The position numbers and the translations under genes are program-made. DNA of 26,785 bases from an uncultured Muribaculaceae bacterium (GTDB lineage Bacteria; Bacteroidota; Bacteroidia; Bacteroidales; Muribaculaceae), in NCBI GenBank assembly GCA_910578365.1, contig CAJTRC010000034.1, positions 1-26,785 of the forward strand, written 5' to 3'. Below the pieces are notes generated by a model. The model did no database searches, was not told the origin of the DNA, and was given only the letters and a program-made list of their open reading frames with translations. Within the stretch, counting starts at the first letter, position 1; every line of letters starts with the position of its first letter. Of this stretch, positions 1 through 6,845 are shown one piece after another.

Positions 1-141
1 AGTCAAACGGGCAGCTTGTCCTCTGGGATTAACAACACCAAACTGTACAAATAAATCAGGCGACCTTGAAAGGCCGCCCAATACTCTATGTTGTCTTTTG
101 CTTGGTTGAAAATCATAAAGTTCTTATCCCGAACTCGCGTG
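1..141. other. Unassigned sequence interrupting the phosphatase-family gene; possible insertion-element end
   Basis: Everything to the left of about position 141 does not continue the phosphatase-family protein. A short frame on the minus strand (start near 113, open to the window edge) encodes MIFNQAKDNIEYWAAFQGRL and onward, which I do not recognise. The abrupt loss of homology in mid-gene suggests the terminus of a mobile element or a rearrangement junction. No inverted repeat or target duplication can be tested because the other end is outside the window. Confidence 0.3.
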
Positions 142-315
142 TATAAGCTGTGCCACATAGGGGTGACGCTGCTCCCAACCGTCGCCTTGGGCGGCATCGC
201 CGTCGTTGAGCAGCCGAAGGTTATAGGTGGCGACATTGAATGTCGCCGGCTCTGCCGCAAAGGCAGCCAGGGCGCATACAAGCGCAAGTACAAATGAAGT
301 GATTCTGGATTTCAT
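124..315 (-). pseudogene. Endonuclease/exonuclease/phosphatase family protein, 5' stub
   Basis: The reading frame starts at 315 with a clear signal peptide (MKSRITSFVLALVCALAAFA) and continues with FNVATYNLRLLNDGD and GWEQRHPYVAQLI. This is the conserved N-terminus of secreted Bacteroidales endonuclease/exonuclease/phosphatase-superfamily proteins, where a TYNLR segment carries the first metal-site Asn. The full-length family is about 280-350 aa. Here similarity stops after VAQLI (142-150), and the frame reaches a stop at 124 after only 63 residues. The expected continuation (typically ..FDIFGTQE..) is not found in any frame down to position 1, so the gene is broken by foreign sequence or a rearrangement rather than by a single frameshift. 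A promoter matching the Bacteroidota consensus precedes it, so the stub may still be transcribed. The family call is fairly secure; the cause of the break is inference. Confidence 0.7.
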
Positions 316-338
316 AATGGTTCTGATTTATTATAATG

Positions 339-368
339 CAAAGTTACTGAAAATCCGCCAAAGCACAA
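339..368 (-). promoter_or_regulatory. Bacteroidota promoter of the truncated phosphatase gene
   Basis: On the minus strand, a perfect -7 box TAACTTTG lies at 339-346 and a TTG at 366-368, separated by 19 nt. This matches the Bacteroidota sigma-ABfr consensus (TTTG, 19-21 nt, TAnnTTTG). The start codon at 315 is 24 nt downstream. The rest of 316-520 is AT-rich, and I see no convincing promoter in it for the plus-strand gene at 521. Confidence 0.65.
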
Positions 369-520
369 TATTTTAATATTGTTTATCATCTCACACGGTA
401 GAATATTAAAATACAGTTAAATAGCGGAGATGAATTAAACGTTGATGTGTTTAATCAGTCAATTAATACAAGAAGAGAAATTAACCACAACAACAGTTTC
501 AAAACAGTAAAACAATAATC

Positions 521-1027
521 ATGAAGAAAAGAATCTTAGGTTTGGCACTTATCGCCATGTCGATGGCAGCTATCGGCGCCAACGCCCAGACTAACACCAA
601 AGACAACAGCAACTGCACCAAAACCGAGTGCGTCAGCAACCAGAAGTGTTGCAAAGGTGATGCCTATAAGCTCTGTAGCAATGCCGCATTCGATAAAATG
701 AATCTCAGCTCCGACCAGAAAGCAAAACTTCAGGCTCTTGAGCAAAAGAAAGTTGAGGCTCGAAAGGCTCAGAAGCAGCAAGGATACAACGAGGCCCGCG
801 CTGCCCGCGAAGCTGAAAAGAAACAATACCTTCAGGACCTGAAGGCTATTATCGGACCCGACAACTACGTGATTTTCCTTGAAGACTATTATGTTCAGGA
901 CAATCTTGGCAAATGCGTCAAGGCCTCTTCCGACTCCCAAAAGTGTATGAAGGCCGACCGCCGCAAGAACCGTAAGGACGGCAACCGACGTGCCGGTTCG
1001 GCTGCCGGACAGAACGCCAATTCGTAA
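521..1027 (+). CDS. Small Cys-rich secreted protein, Spy/LTxxQ-like
   Basis: A 168-aa protein with a signal peptide (MKKRILGLALIAMSMAAIGANA, cleaved near residue 22). The mature part starts with a Cys-rich segment (C32, C37, C43, C44, C52). A helical region follows, with MNLSSDQKAKLQALEQKK at 60-77, reminiscent of the LTxxQ helices of Spy/CpxP periplasmic chaperones. It then has a charged helix, a YVIFLEDYYVQDN segment, two more Cys (C132, C142) and a very basic tail (DRRKNRKDGNRR). Family knowledge suggests envelope-stress or metal-related periplasmic binding. The Cys pattern is not part of classical Spy, so function is not assigned. It is a single gene, convergent with the metalloprotease and ended by a long stem-loop. 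The start ATG is the only one giving a complete signal peptide. Confidence 0.75.
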   Translation: MKKRILGLALIAMSMAAIGANAQTNTKDNSNCTKTECVSNQKCCKGDAYKLCSNAAFDKMNLSSDQKAKLQALEQKKVEARKAQKQQGYNEARAAREAEKKQYLQDLKAIIGPDNYVIFLEDYYVQDNLGKCVKASSDSQKCMKADRRKNRKDGNRRAGSAAGQNANS

Positions 1028-1054
1028 TCTTACACAAATTCAAAGGTAAAGAGA

Positions 1055-1112
1055 TTATATACAAAAAGTGTATGTGCGCACAATATGTGGCACATACACT
1101 TTTTGTATATAA
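1055..1112. terminator. Long perfect stem-loop between convergent genes (bidirectional terminator)
   Basis: Positions 1055-1077 and 1090-1112 are exact reverse complements: a 23-bp stem without mismatch, closing a 12-nt loop (1078-1089). The stem contains an A5/T5 run, so each strand reads through a T-rich stretch on leaving the hairpin. It lies between the stop of the plus-strand gene (1027) and the stop of the minus-strand protease gene (1125), which is the expected place for a shared terminator. Confidence 0.8.
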
Positions 1113-1124
1113 GAGGATGATTTA

Positions 1125-3611
1125 CTAATACACTCTTATTTTTCTTACCTGCGAACCACGGCGCTCTATGTATATGCCGCTCTCGGCAGGACGCTCTTTC
1201 AGACGCAGGCCCTGCAGATTGTAGTACTCGGCGGCAGCGGCGGCGGATTCGATATTTATGGCCGAACTGTTTTCGTCGGAGAGTATAAACTGAACCTTGG
1301 CTGTCCAGGGGCTGTCGCTGTAGTTCTCGCTATCGGCAGGAACCGCTTTCACCCGGCAGTCGAATGTGCCGTTCTCCAGCAGGCCGTCGACATGGCATGA
1401 TGTGCCGGTTATGCCGCTGATAGTGCGTGATATTTCATCGGAAGCACGCATAGCTGGAGCTTTGCTGTCCATGTCGGAGGCATCGCCGCTGTAGATGTCA
1501 GCCTGCTTGAGGTAGGCACGTTTCTTTTTCGCTATGGTTTCGATGCATACTTTAACCTGCGAGTCGGCATTGCCGTTGAGCAGTACAGTGTAGCCGGTTT
1601 CGCTTGAGCTCAAGGCAATTGTCTTGCTGTCGAGCAGGGCATCGCCATTGTAGGCATCGAGCAGACTGACTTTCACACTGCTTTCGTCGCCGGTATAGTA
1701 TTTTGCAGTGAATTTTACAGTCACAAGGCCGTCGGCAGCAGTTTTCACGGCAGGCGAGGTTACCGCGCCCATCGCTTTGCTCGAACCCATGCGGATGCCA
1801 TCAGGCGATATTTCGGTGAAGCCTGAGGTAGCCCAGCCGTGGGAATTGACGGTGAAGTCGGTCGACATCAGCAACTCTATGTCTTTGTGCTGCTTGATTT
1901 CCAGAGTGTATGTAACATCGGAATCATCGACAGCTGTCCAGCTCACATTCACTGCCGTTGACGATATAACTTCGCAATCGAGGCCTGTAGGAGCGGCCAC
2001 TGCGGGGAGTGGAGTCTTCATAACCCAGAACGACACGGTGCCGTCGGCGTTGCGGGTTATTTCAGTCACCGGCTTGTGCATGAATCCGCCGCTGTTTACC
2101 TTGGCTGCGGGCAGCGAGGTGTCGGTGAGCTCGGTGGCGCCGGGGCCGGGCCAAAGGTCGCCTTTCTCATCTTCCTGATTCACGGTATAATATGTCTGGC
2201 CCCAGTAGGATTCTTTGTCTACCCGCAGATTGTTGTCGGCCGGCACGGGGGTTACACGCTGCATGTCCTCGTCGTTCACATAGTTGCCCTTCCATGCCAT
2301 GGCGCTGTATGTAATATGGGTTATCAGCATGCCCTCGGCAGGCATATAGGCATCCCAGCCGCGGCGGGCACGGTTTTCGAGCACATAGAATTCGTCGGGG
2401 TCGGCGGCGTTGGTAATGCGCACGGCCTTGTCGGTGTCTGCCGACAACTGATTCATGGCCGGGAGTGTATAGAACGAATTCTCACCTGCTTCCTCGAGTT
2501 CAATCCAGCCCATGAAAGCCTTTTCGTATGCCGAGTATCCTATGGGGGTGTAACCGTCGTTGTTGTACGATCCGCCGTCCATCAGCGACCAGTCGCCCAT
2601 GCCGAAATGGGGGCCGTACTGGGTGTCGTAGAAGTCGGGCAAATCGAGGCAGTGCGAAAATTCGTGGCAGAAGGTACCGATGCCGTCGATACGGCTGAGA
2701 TCGGAACCGTTTAGCTCATTGAACACTGCGAATTTGTTCACAATGGTACCGTCGAGATTCAGTTCTTTTCCGTAGTCCGAAGAGCTCAGCGACCACTGGC
2801 ACGGCCACACGGCGTATTCGCAGTCATCGGCGTATGATGATGCCTCGCCGTCGCCGGCATAAAGTACTATCACCACATCGCATTCGCCATCGCCGTTATT
2901 GTCGTATTGGCTGAAATCAATGTTGTTGTCCAGGCCCAGACAGCCCTCCGCAACCATTAGCCCCACGCCCTTGTCATCGCCATTTTCATCGTTGCCGCCG
3001 TAAACTCTGCGGTTGCCGCTGAGGTCATAGGGGCCGTAAACATCGAACTGCGGGGTAAACATGCCGTTCGACTGGTCGGAAAAGTATTGGTAGGCGCTTA
3101 CATCGACCTGACTGAAAAATTCAGTGAAAGTATTGTTGGGGTCGTTGTCCTTGAACTTATAATCCCTGTACTGCACCAGTATTACCGGAATACGCGGCGA
3201 ACCGATACAGGGCACCTGACGTTCGTCGGCTGCCGGAGCCACACGGCGCCCGGGGGCCTTGCGGGCCGAAGCCGCACGGCGTGCTTTCAGAACCTCTGCG
3301 ACTCCGAAGTCGGCAGCGTTGGCTCTCAGATACGACACTTCGGCAGCACTGCGCGCTGTGGCATCATGCGCCACCACAGGCGACACGCCTTGAACGCCGA
3401 GATAGTGAAAATTGCCATCAGACTGGCGGCTCACGGCCAGCCCGTCGGAGGTTAAGTAACTATGTGAGAATTCATCGCCCACAAGACGAAGCGAGATTGT
3501 AGTACCGTCGGCCTGCCGGAAAGTGCGCACTCCGCGCTTGGCAGGGATAGCGGCCGCAACGAGGCACAACGTCAACGCCACACCACATACTATTAGCCTG
3601 TTGATTTTCAT
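1125..3611 (-). CDS. Secreted M6 family zinc metalloprotease with Fn3 domain and C-terminal sorting-type motif
   Basis: An 828-aa secreted protease. It has a signal peptide (about 1-22), a propeptide-like region with a basic stretch around 108-125, then an M6 (immune inhibitor A-like) peptidase domain from about 135. The zinc motif HEFSHCLDLPDFYD begins at H316 (H316, E317, H320), followed by GMGDWSLMDGG, typical of M6. An Asp-rich DNNGDGECD stretch near 238-245 may bind calcium. A fibronectin type III-like domain starts near 540 (APTGLDCEVISSTAVNVSW). The last about 35 residues contain YYNLQGLRLKERPAESGIYI and a basic end, a motif shared with two other proteins here and resembling type IX-secretion C-terminal domains. 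Family knowledge: M6 enzymes cleave extracellular host or dietary proteins. It has its own promoter at 3644-3675 and is convergent with the Spy-like gene. Confidence 0.9.
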   Translation of the reverse strand: MKINRLIVCGVALTLCLVAAAIPAKRGVRTFRQADGTTISLRLVGDEFSHSYLTSDGLAVSRQSDGNFHYLGVQGVSPVVAHDATARSAAEVSYLRANAADFGVAEVLKARRAASARKAPGRRVAPAADERQVPCIGSPRIPVILVQYRDYKFKDNDPNNTFTEFFSQVDVSAYQYFSDQSNGMFTPQFDVYGPYDLSGNRRVYGGNDENGDDKGVGLMVAEGCLGLDNNIDFSQYDNNGDGECDVVIVLYAGDGEASSYADDCEYAVWPCQWSLSSSDYGKELNLDGTIVNKFAVFNELNGSDLSRIDGIGTFCHEFSHCLDLPDFYDTQYGPHFGMGDWSLMDGGSYNNDGYTPIGYSAYEKAFMGWIELEEAGENSFYTLPAMNQLSADTDKAVRITNAADPDEFYVLENRARRGWDAYMPAEGMLITHITYSAMAWKGNYVNDEDMQRVTPVPADNNLRVDKESYWGQTYYTVNQEDEKGDLWPGPGATELTDTSLPAAKVNSGGFMHKPVTEITRNADGTVSFWVMKTPLPAVAAPTGLDCEVISSTAVNVSWTAVDDSDVTYTLEIKQHKDIELLMSTDFTVNSHGWATSGFTEISPDGIRMGSSKAMGAVTSPAVKTAADGLVTVKFTAKYYTGDESSVKVSLLDAYNGDALLDSKTIALSSSETGYTVLLNGNADSQVKVCIETIAKKKRAYLKQADIYSGDASDMDSKAPAMRASDEISRTISGITGTSCHVDGLLENGTFDCRVKAVPADSENYSDSPWTAKVQFILSDENSSAINIESAAAAAEYYNLQGLRLKERPAESGIYIERRGSQVRKIRVY

Positions 3612-3643
3612 GTAATAAAAATTTGTAGTTTGTTAACCAAACA

Positions 3644-3675
3644 CAAAGATATGAATTATATCCCGAAACTACAAA
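3644..3675 (-). promoter_or_regulatory. Promoter of the M6 metalloprotease gene
   Basis: On the minus strand, TTTG at 3672-3675 and a perfect -7 box TATCTTTG at 3644-3651 are 20 nt apart. The ATG at 3611 lies about 33 nt downstream. The upstream box is only 10 nt from the stop codon of the transporter gene, so the protease has an independent promoter in this short gap. Confidence 0.75.
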
Positions 3676-3685
3676 CACTGCGGTT

Positions 3686-5014
3686 CTAATATGCTATGAA
3701 AATAACAGCTATGGCTCCGGGGGCTATGTAGCGCAGGCTGAAAGTGAGCGCCCGCAACAGCGCCCGCGGTATTGGCGACAGCTCGGCCTGAAGCACATTG
3801 CGGCTGAGTACCCAGCCGGAGAATATGGATATGAGCATGCCGCCTAAAGGCATTATTATGTTGCTGGCCACACAGTCGAAGAGGTTGAATACCGTCATGC
3901 CGCAAATCTGCAAGTCGGACAGCGGACCGAACGACAGTGCGCAAAGGGTGCCCAGCACTACGGCCACTGAAGTATTCACCGCCACTGCCTTGCGGCGGCT
4001 CATGCCCCACTGCTCGCAGAAATAGGCCACACTGATTTCGCTCATGGATATGGTGGAGGTGAGCGACGCCAGCAACAGCAGCAGAAAGAACAGTGTCGAC
4101 CACACTGCGCCTGCGGGCATCATGCGGAAAATGTCGGGCAGGACCTCGAACACCAGCTTGGGACCCGCCGCGGGCTCGGCCCCGAAGGTAAACACGGCAG
4201 GGAAAATAATCACGCCTGCAATCAGTGCCACCATGGTGTCGAGTCCGGCGGTGGTGGCGGCACTTTTAAGCAGCGGCGTGCGGTGGCTGAAGTAGCTGGC
4301 GTAAATCATCATGGTACCCAGGCCCAGCGACAGCGAGAAGAAGGCCTGCCCCAAGGCACTGAGAATGACTCCGGAGTCGACCGTGCTGAAATCGGGACGG
4401 AACAGAAAGGCCAGACCGTCGGCTGCCCCGGGCAGCAGCAGTGAGTTCAGAGCCAGCGTAAGCAGTAGCACAAACAGCAGCGGCATAAGCAGGTTCGACA
4501 CCCGCTCGATGCCCTTGCGCACTCCGCCAAGCACTATCAGGCAGTTAAGCCCCAGTATAACCAGAGTCCACATCACACAGCGCCAGCCGCCGGTAAAACT
4601 GTCGAACGCGGCCCGGCGCTCGCCGGAGGCCACATCGGCCAGACTGCCACACACCGACTGTACGAAATACTCGGCCGTCCAGCCTGCAACTACCGAATAA
4701 AATGCCAGAATAAGTGTCGAGCCGGTAATGCCCAGCACACCTACCGCCGACCACCAGCGCCCCCCGCGGGGAGCCAGCGTACGAAATGCTCCAAAGATAT
4801 TGCGGCGTGAGGCACGCCCCATCACAAACTCGGCGCATACCACCGGTATGCCTATCACGACTATGCAGGCTATATATATCAGCAGGAACGCCCCGCCTCC
4901 GTTGGCGCCGGCCTCGTAGGGGAAACGCCAGATGTTGCCCAGCCCTACGGCCGAGCCTACGGTTGTGGCAATCACGCCCAGGCGTGTGGCAAAGTGTGGT
5001 CGATTTTCTATCAT
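3686..5014 (-). CDS. Sodium-dependent transporter, neurotransmitter:sodium symporter (NSS/SNF) family
   Basis: A 442-aa inner-membrane transporter, usual length for bacterial NSS members (LeuT/Tyt1-like), rich in hydrophobic helices throughout. The N-terminal RLGVIATTVGSAVGLGNIWR at about 10-30, followed by RFPY and NGGGAF, is the signature of the unwound TM1 that binds Na+ and substrate. Family knowledge: Na+-driven uptake of amino acids or related small molecules; the substrate is not readable here. I chose the ATG at 5014 (MIENRPHF..) over the upstream one at 5071. The extra 19 residues lack family similarity, and a perfect -7 box (TAAATTTG, 5032-5039) lies between the two, so the upstream start would not be on the transcript. 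It is divergent from the gene at 5305. Confidence 0.9.
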   Translation of the reverse strand: MIENRPHFATRLGVIATTVGSAVGLGNIWRFPYEAGANGGGAFLLIYIACIVVIGIPVVCAEFVMGRASRRNIFGAFRTLAPRGGRWWSAVGVLGITGSTLILAFYSVVAGWTAEYFVQSVCGSLADVASGERRAAFDSFTGGWRCVMWTLVILGLNCLIVLGGVRKGIERVSNLLMPLLFVLLLTLALNSLLLPGAADGLAFLFRPDFSTVDSGVILSALGQAFFSLSLGLGTMMIYASYFSHRTPLLKSAATTAGLDTMVALIAGVIIFPAVFTFGAEPAAGPKLVFEVLPDIFRMMPAGAVWSTLFFLLLLLASLTSTISMSEISVAYFCEQWGMSRRKAVAVNTSVAVVLGTLCALSFGPLSDLQICGMTVFNLFDCVASNIIMPLGGMLISIFSGWVLSRNVLQAELSPIPRALLRALTFSLRYIAPGAIAVIFIAY

Positions 5015-5031
5015 GTGCAATTCTTTTATTG

Positions 5032-5039
5032 CAAATTTA
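5032..5039 (-). promoter_or_regulatory. -7 promoter box for the NSS transporter
   Basis: A perfect TAAATTTG on the minus strand, 17 nt before the chosen ATG at 5014. I see no clear -33 TTTG at the right spacing. It supports the shorter start of the transporter. Confidence 0.55.
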
Positions 5040-5203
5040 CACACTTTCTGCCAATCCACATAAATATTCACCGTTTTTACACCACGTTAGTAATATTTTA
5101 ATTAAAAACATAAACGCATATCCCAACAATAGCATTTTGCCAATACAAAACGTCCGACGCATTACCAAAATAAAGTATTGCACATTTTTTTTGTTAATAA
5201 TCC

Positions 5204-5232
5204 TTGTTTTTATAATTTTTTTTGTAATTTTG
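5204..5232 (+). promoter_or_regulatory. Promoter of the 455-aa secreted protein gene
   Basis: TTG at 5204-5206 and a perfect -7 box TAATTTTG at 5225-5232 are 18 nt apart, within a very AT-rich divergent intergenic region (5015-5304). The predicted 5' leader before the ATG at 5305 is about 65 nt. Confidence 0.7.
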
Positions 5233-5304
5233 CGCCATTCAATCTTTGATAAAGACTATTGTCGGTCATTTCCAATTTTTCATTTCCAAAAAATTATTTG
5301 TAAA

Positions 5305-6672
5305 ATGAACAAAGTTTACATCATTTCTCTCTTTGCTGCCGTATCATTTTCAGCAAGTGCCCAAAAGCCGTTCACACTTCACGAGGCGACTTTAAGCAAA
5401 ACCAAAGTCGAAGCTCCGGCAGTGAAAAAAATCGCAGTCAGCAAAGACGGTCTGACTCGTAACGACGCTTTGAAAGTAGCAGCCAAAGCTGCCACTGACA
5501 TAGCCGGTGAATACGAAATCACTGTAGGTGACTACTATTTCGAAAATTCGGTAGGCGAAGTAACCACCGAATGCAGCATAAGCCGCAATGGCGACAAACT
5601 TATCTTCGACTCCGATTACTTTACCTTCAGTATCGAAGCCACTTACGACGAAGCATCCGCCACAATTACTTTCGAAAGCAGCAAGCTGGGACTGCTCAAC
5701 ATAGCCGACGCACAGTACTACATAGAATTTGTACCCTTCGAGTATGACTGGACACTCAATCAAGGCAAAGGCGATATTGTTCAACTCAACAAATTCGAAG
5801 CCAAATTCGACGCTCAGACCGCAACTATAAAAGCACCGGTTGACCATGGTTTAGGATGGTGTGCCTATTCCGATGCCGCCTACAGCAATTTGGCCGGCTG
5901 GGTGGACTTATTCGATTTAATAAGCCTCGAAAAAATAGTAGAGCCCGAGGACCCCAACGAAGGCTGGACATCGCTGGGTAAAGCTACCGTTATGGACGGA
6001 TGGCTGTGTCCGGCATTCGACATCGACCAGACCCTTGAAGAAAACTGGTACAAAGTGGAACTGCAGCAGAACGACGACAACAAGAACGTTTACCGCCTTG
6101 TTGACCCCTACCACGGCGATTCGCCCGTAGCTTTCTACAACCAGACCTCCAAATCGGGTTACATTCAATTCGATGTCACCGACCCCGACCACGTGGTGTT
6201 CACTCCTGTTACCGCCGGCTTTGCCTGCGCTGAACTTGATATATCGAAATTCTACTGCATCAACACCCTTACATCGTTCACCGAGTACCTCGGCGCATCG
6301 GTTGAAGAAACACTTGCGACCATAGCCAACTCAGGCATTGATATTCCTATGACGACATTCAAAGACGGTGTGGTGAATCTTGAATCGACATACAGCGAAG
6401 GCAAGTGGATGAACGATGCCTGCTTCGGCATCCAGCAGGAACCCGCCGCCGGATACGGATGGCAGGATTCCAATGGCATCACCACCAACATGGCCACCAA
6501 GATATTCTTCCCCGGTGTAGCAGAAGCCGGCATCGGCAATGTGGACGCAGCCGCCGACAACAGCCCCGTAAGATACTTCAACCTCCAGGGCGTTGAGATT
6601 GCCAAGCCCGCTCCGGGCAGCGTGGTAATACGTGTGCAAGGTGGCAAGGCCAACAAATTTCTTTTGAAATAA
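5305..6672 (+). CDS. Secreted protein of unknown function with C-terminal YFNLQG motif
   Basis: A 455-aa protein. The frame is open far upstream, but the real start is the ATG at 5305: it gives a signal peptide (MNKVYIISLFAAVSFSASAQ) and follows a consensus promoter by about 65 nt. The mature part is acidic, rich in Tyr and beta-strand-like segments (GEYEITVGDYYFENSVG and a later related stretch), and has no catalytic motif I recognise. The C-terminus (RYFNLQGVEIAKPAPGSVVI, ending in KFLLK) is the same sorting-type motif seen in the M6 protease and the 283-aa protein, pointing to export or surface attachment. It is monocistronic: own promoter and a strong terminator right after the stop. I cannot assign a family; surface binding or structural roles are possible. 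Confidence 0.75.
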   Translation: MNKVYIISLFAAVSFSASAQKPFTLHEATLSKTKVEAPAVKKIAVSKDGLTRNDALKVAAKAATDIAGEYEITVGDYYFENSVGEVTTECSISRNGDKLIFDSDYFTFSIEATYDEASATITFESSKLGLLNIADAQYYIEFVPFEYDWTLNQGKGDIVQLNKFEAKFDAQTATIKAPVDHGLGWCAYSDAAYSNLAGWVDLFDLISLEKIVEPEDPNEGWTSLGKATVMDGWLCPAFDIDQTLEENWYKVELQQNDDNKNVYRLVDPYHGDSPVAFYNQTSKSGYIQFDVTDPDHVVFTPVTAGFACAELDISKFYCINTLTSFTEYLGASVEETLATIANSGIDIPMTTFKDGVVNLESTYSEGKWMNDACFGIQQEPAAGYGWQDSNGITTNMATKIFFPGVAEAGIGNVDAAADNSPVRYFNLQGVEIAKPAPGSVVIRVQGGKANKFLLK

Positions 6673-6692
6673 CAACCATAAACCTCTATGGG

Positions 6693-6718
6693 CGGCGCCA
6701 AATGGCGCCGTTTTTTTT
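6693..6718 (+). terminator. Rho-independent terminator after the 455-aa secreted protein gene
   Basis: A 7-bp GC-only stem (CGGCGCC / GGCGCCG) with loop AAAT, followed by eight T residues (6711-6718). It begins 20 nt after the stop codon. This is a textbook intrinsic terminator. Confidence 0.92.
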
Positions 6719-6822
6719 GCTCAATATTAGAGGGTATTTTCTTATCCTTGCCCCAACAGTGCAGGCACTGAAAGCGCTAATTTCTGCAAAGATAGTGTCT
6801 GAACAGTGTTGATTTTTTTTGC

Positions 6823-6830
6823 TAACTTTG
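6823..6830 (+). promoter_or_regulatory. -7 promoter box for the alpha-galactosidase gene
   Basis: A perfect TAACTTTG ends 15 nt before the ATG at 6846, predicting a very short leader. No well-spaced -33 TTTG is visible, so the promoter call rests on the -7 element alone. Confidence 0.5.
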
Positions 6831-6845
6831 TAAAAAATCTAACCC

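Noticed and set aside
4786..5304. Upstream extension of the 455-aa protein frame
   Set aside because: It overlaps the divergent transporter gene and its promoter; a complete signal peptide and a consensus promoter place the start at 5305.
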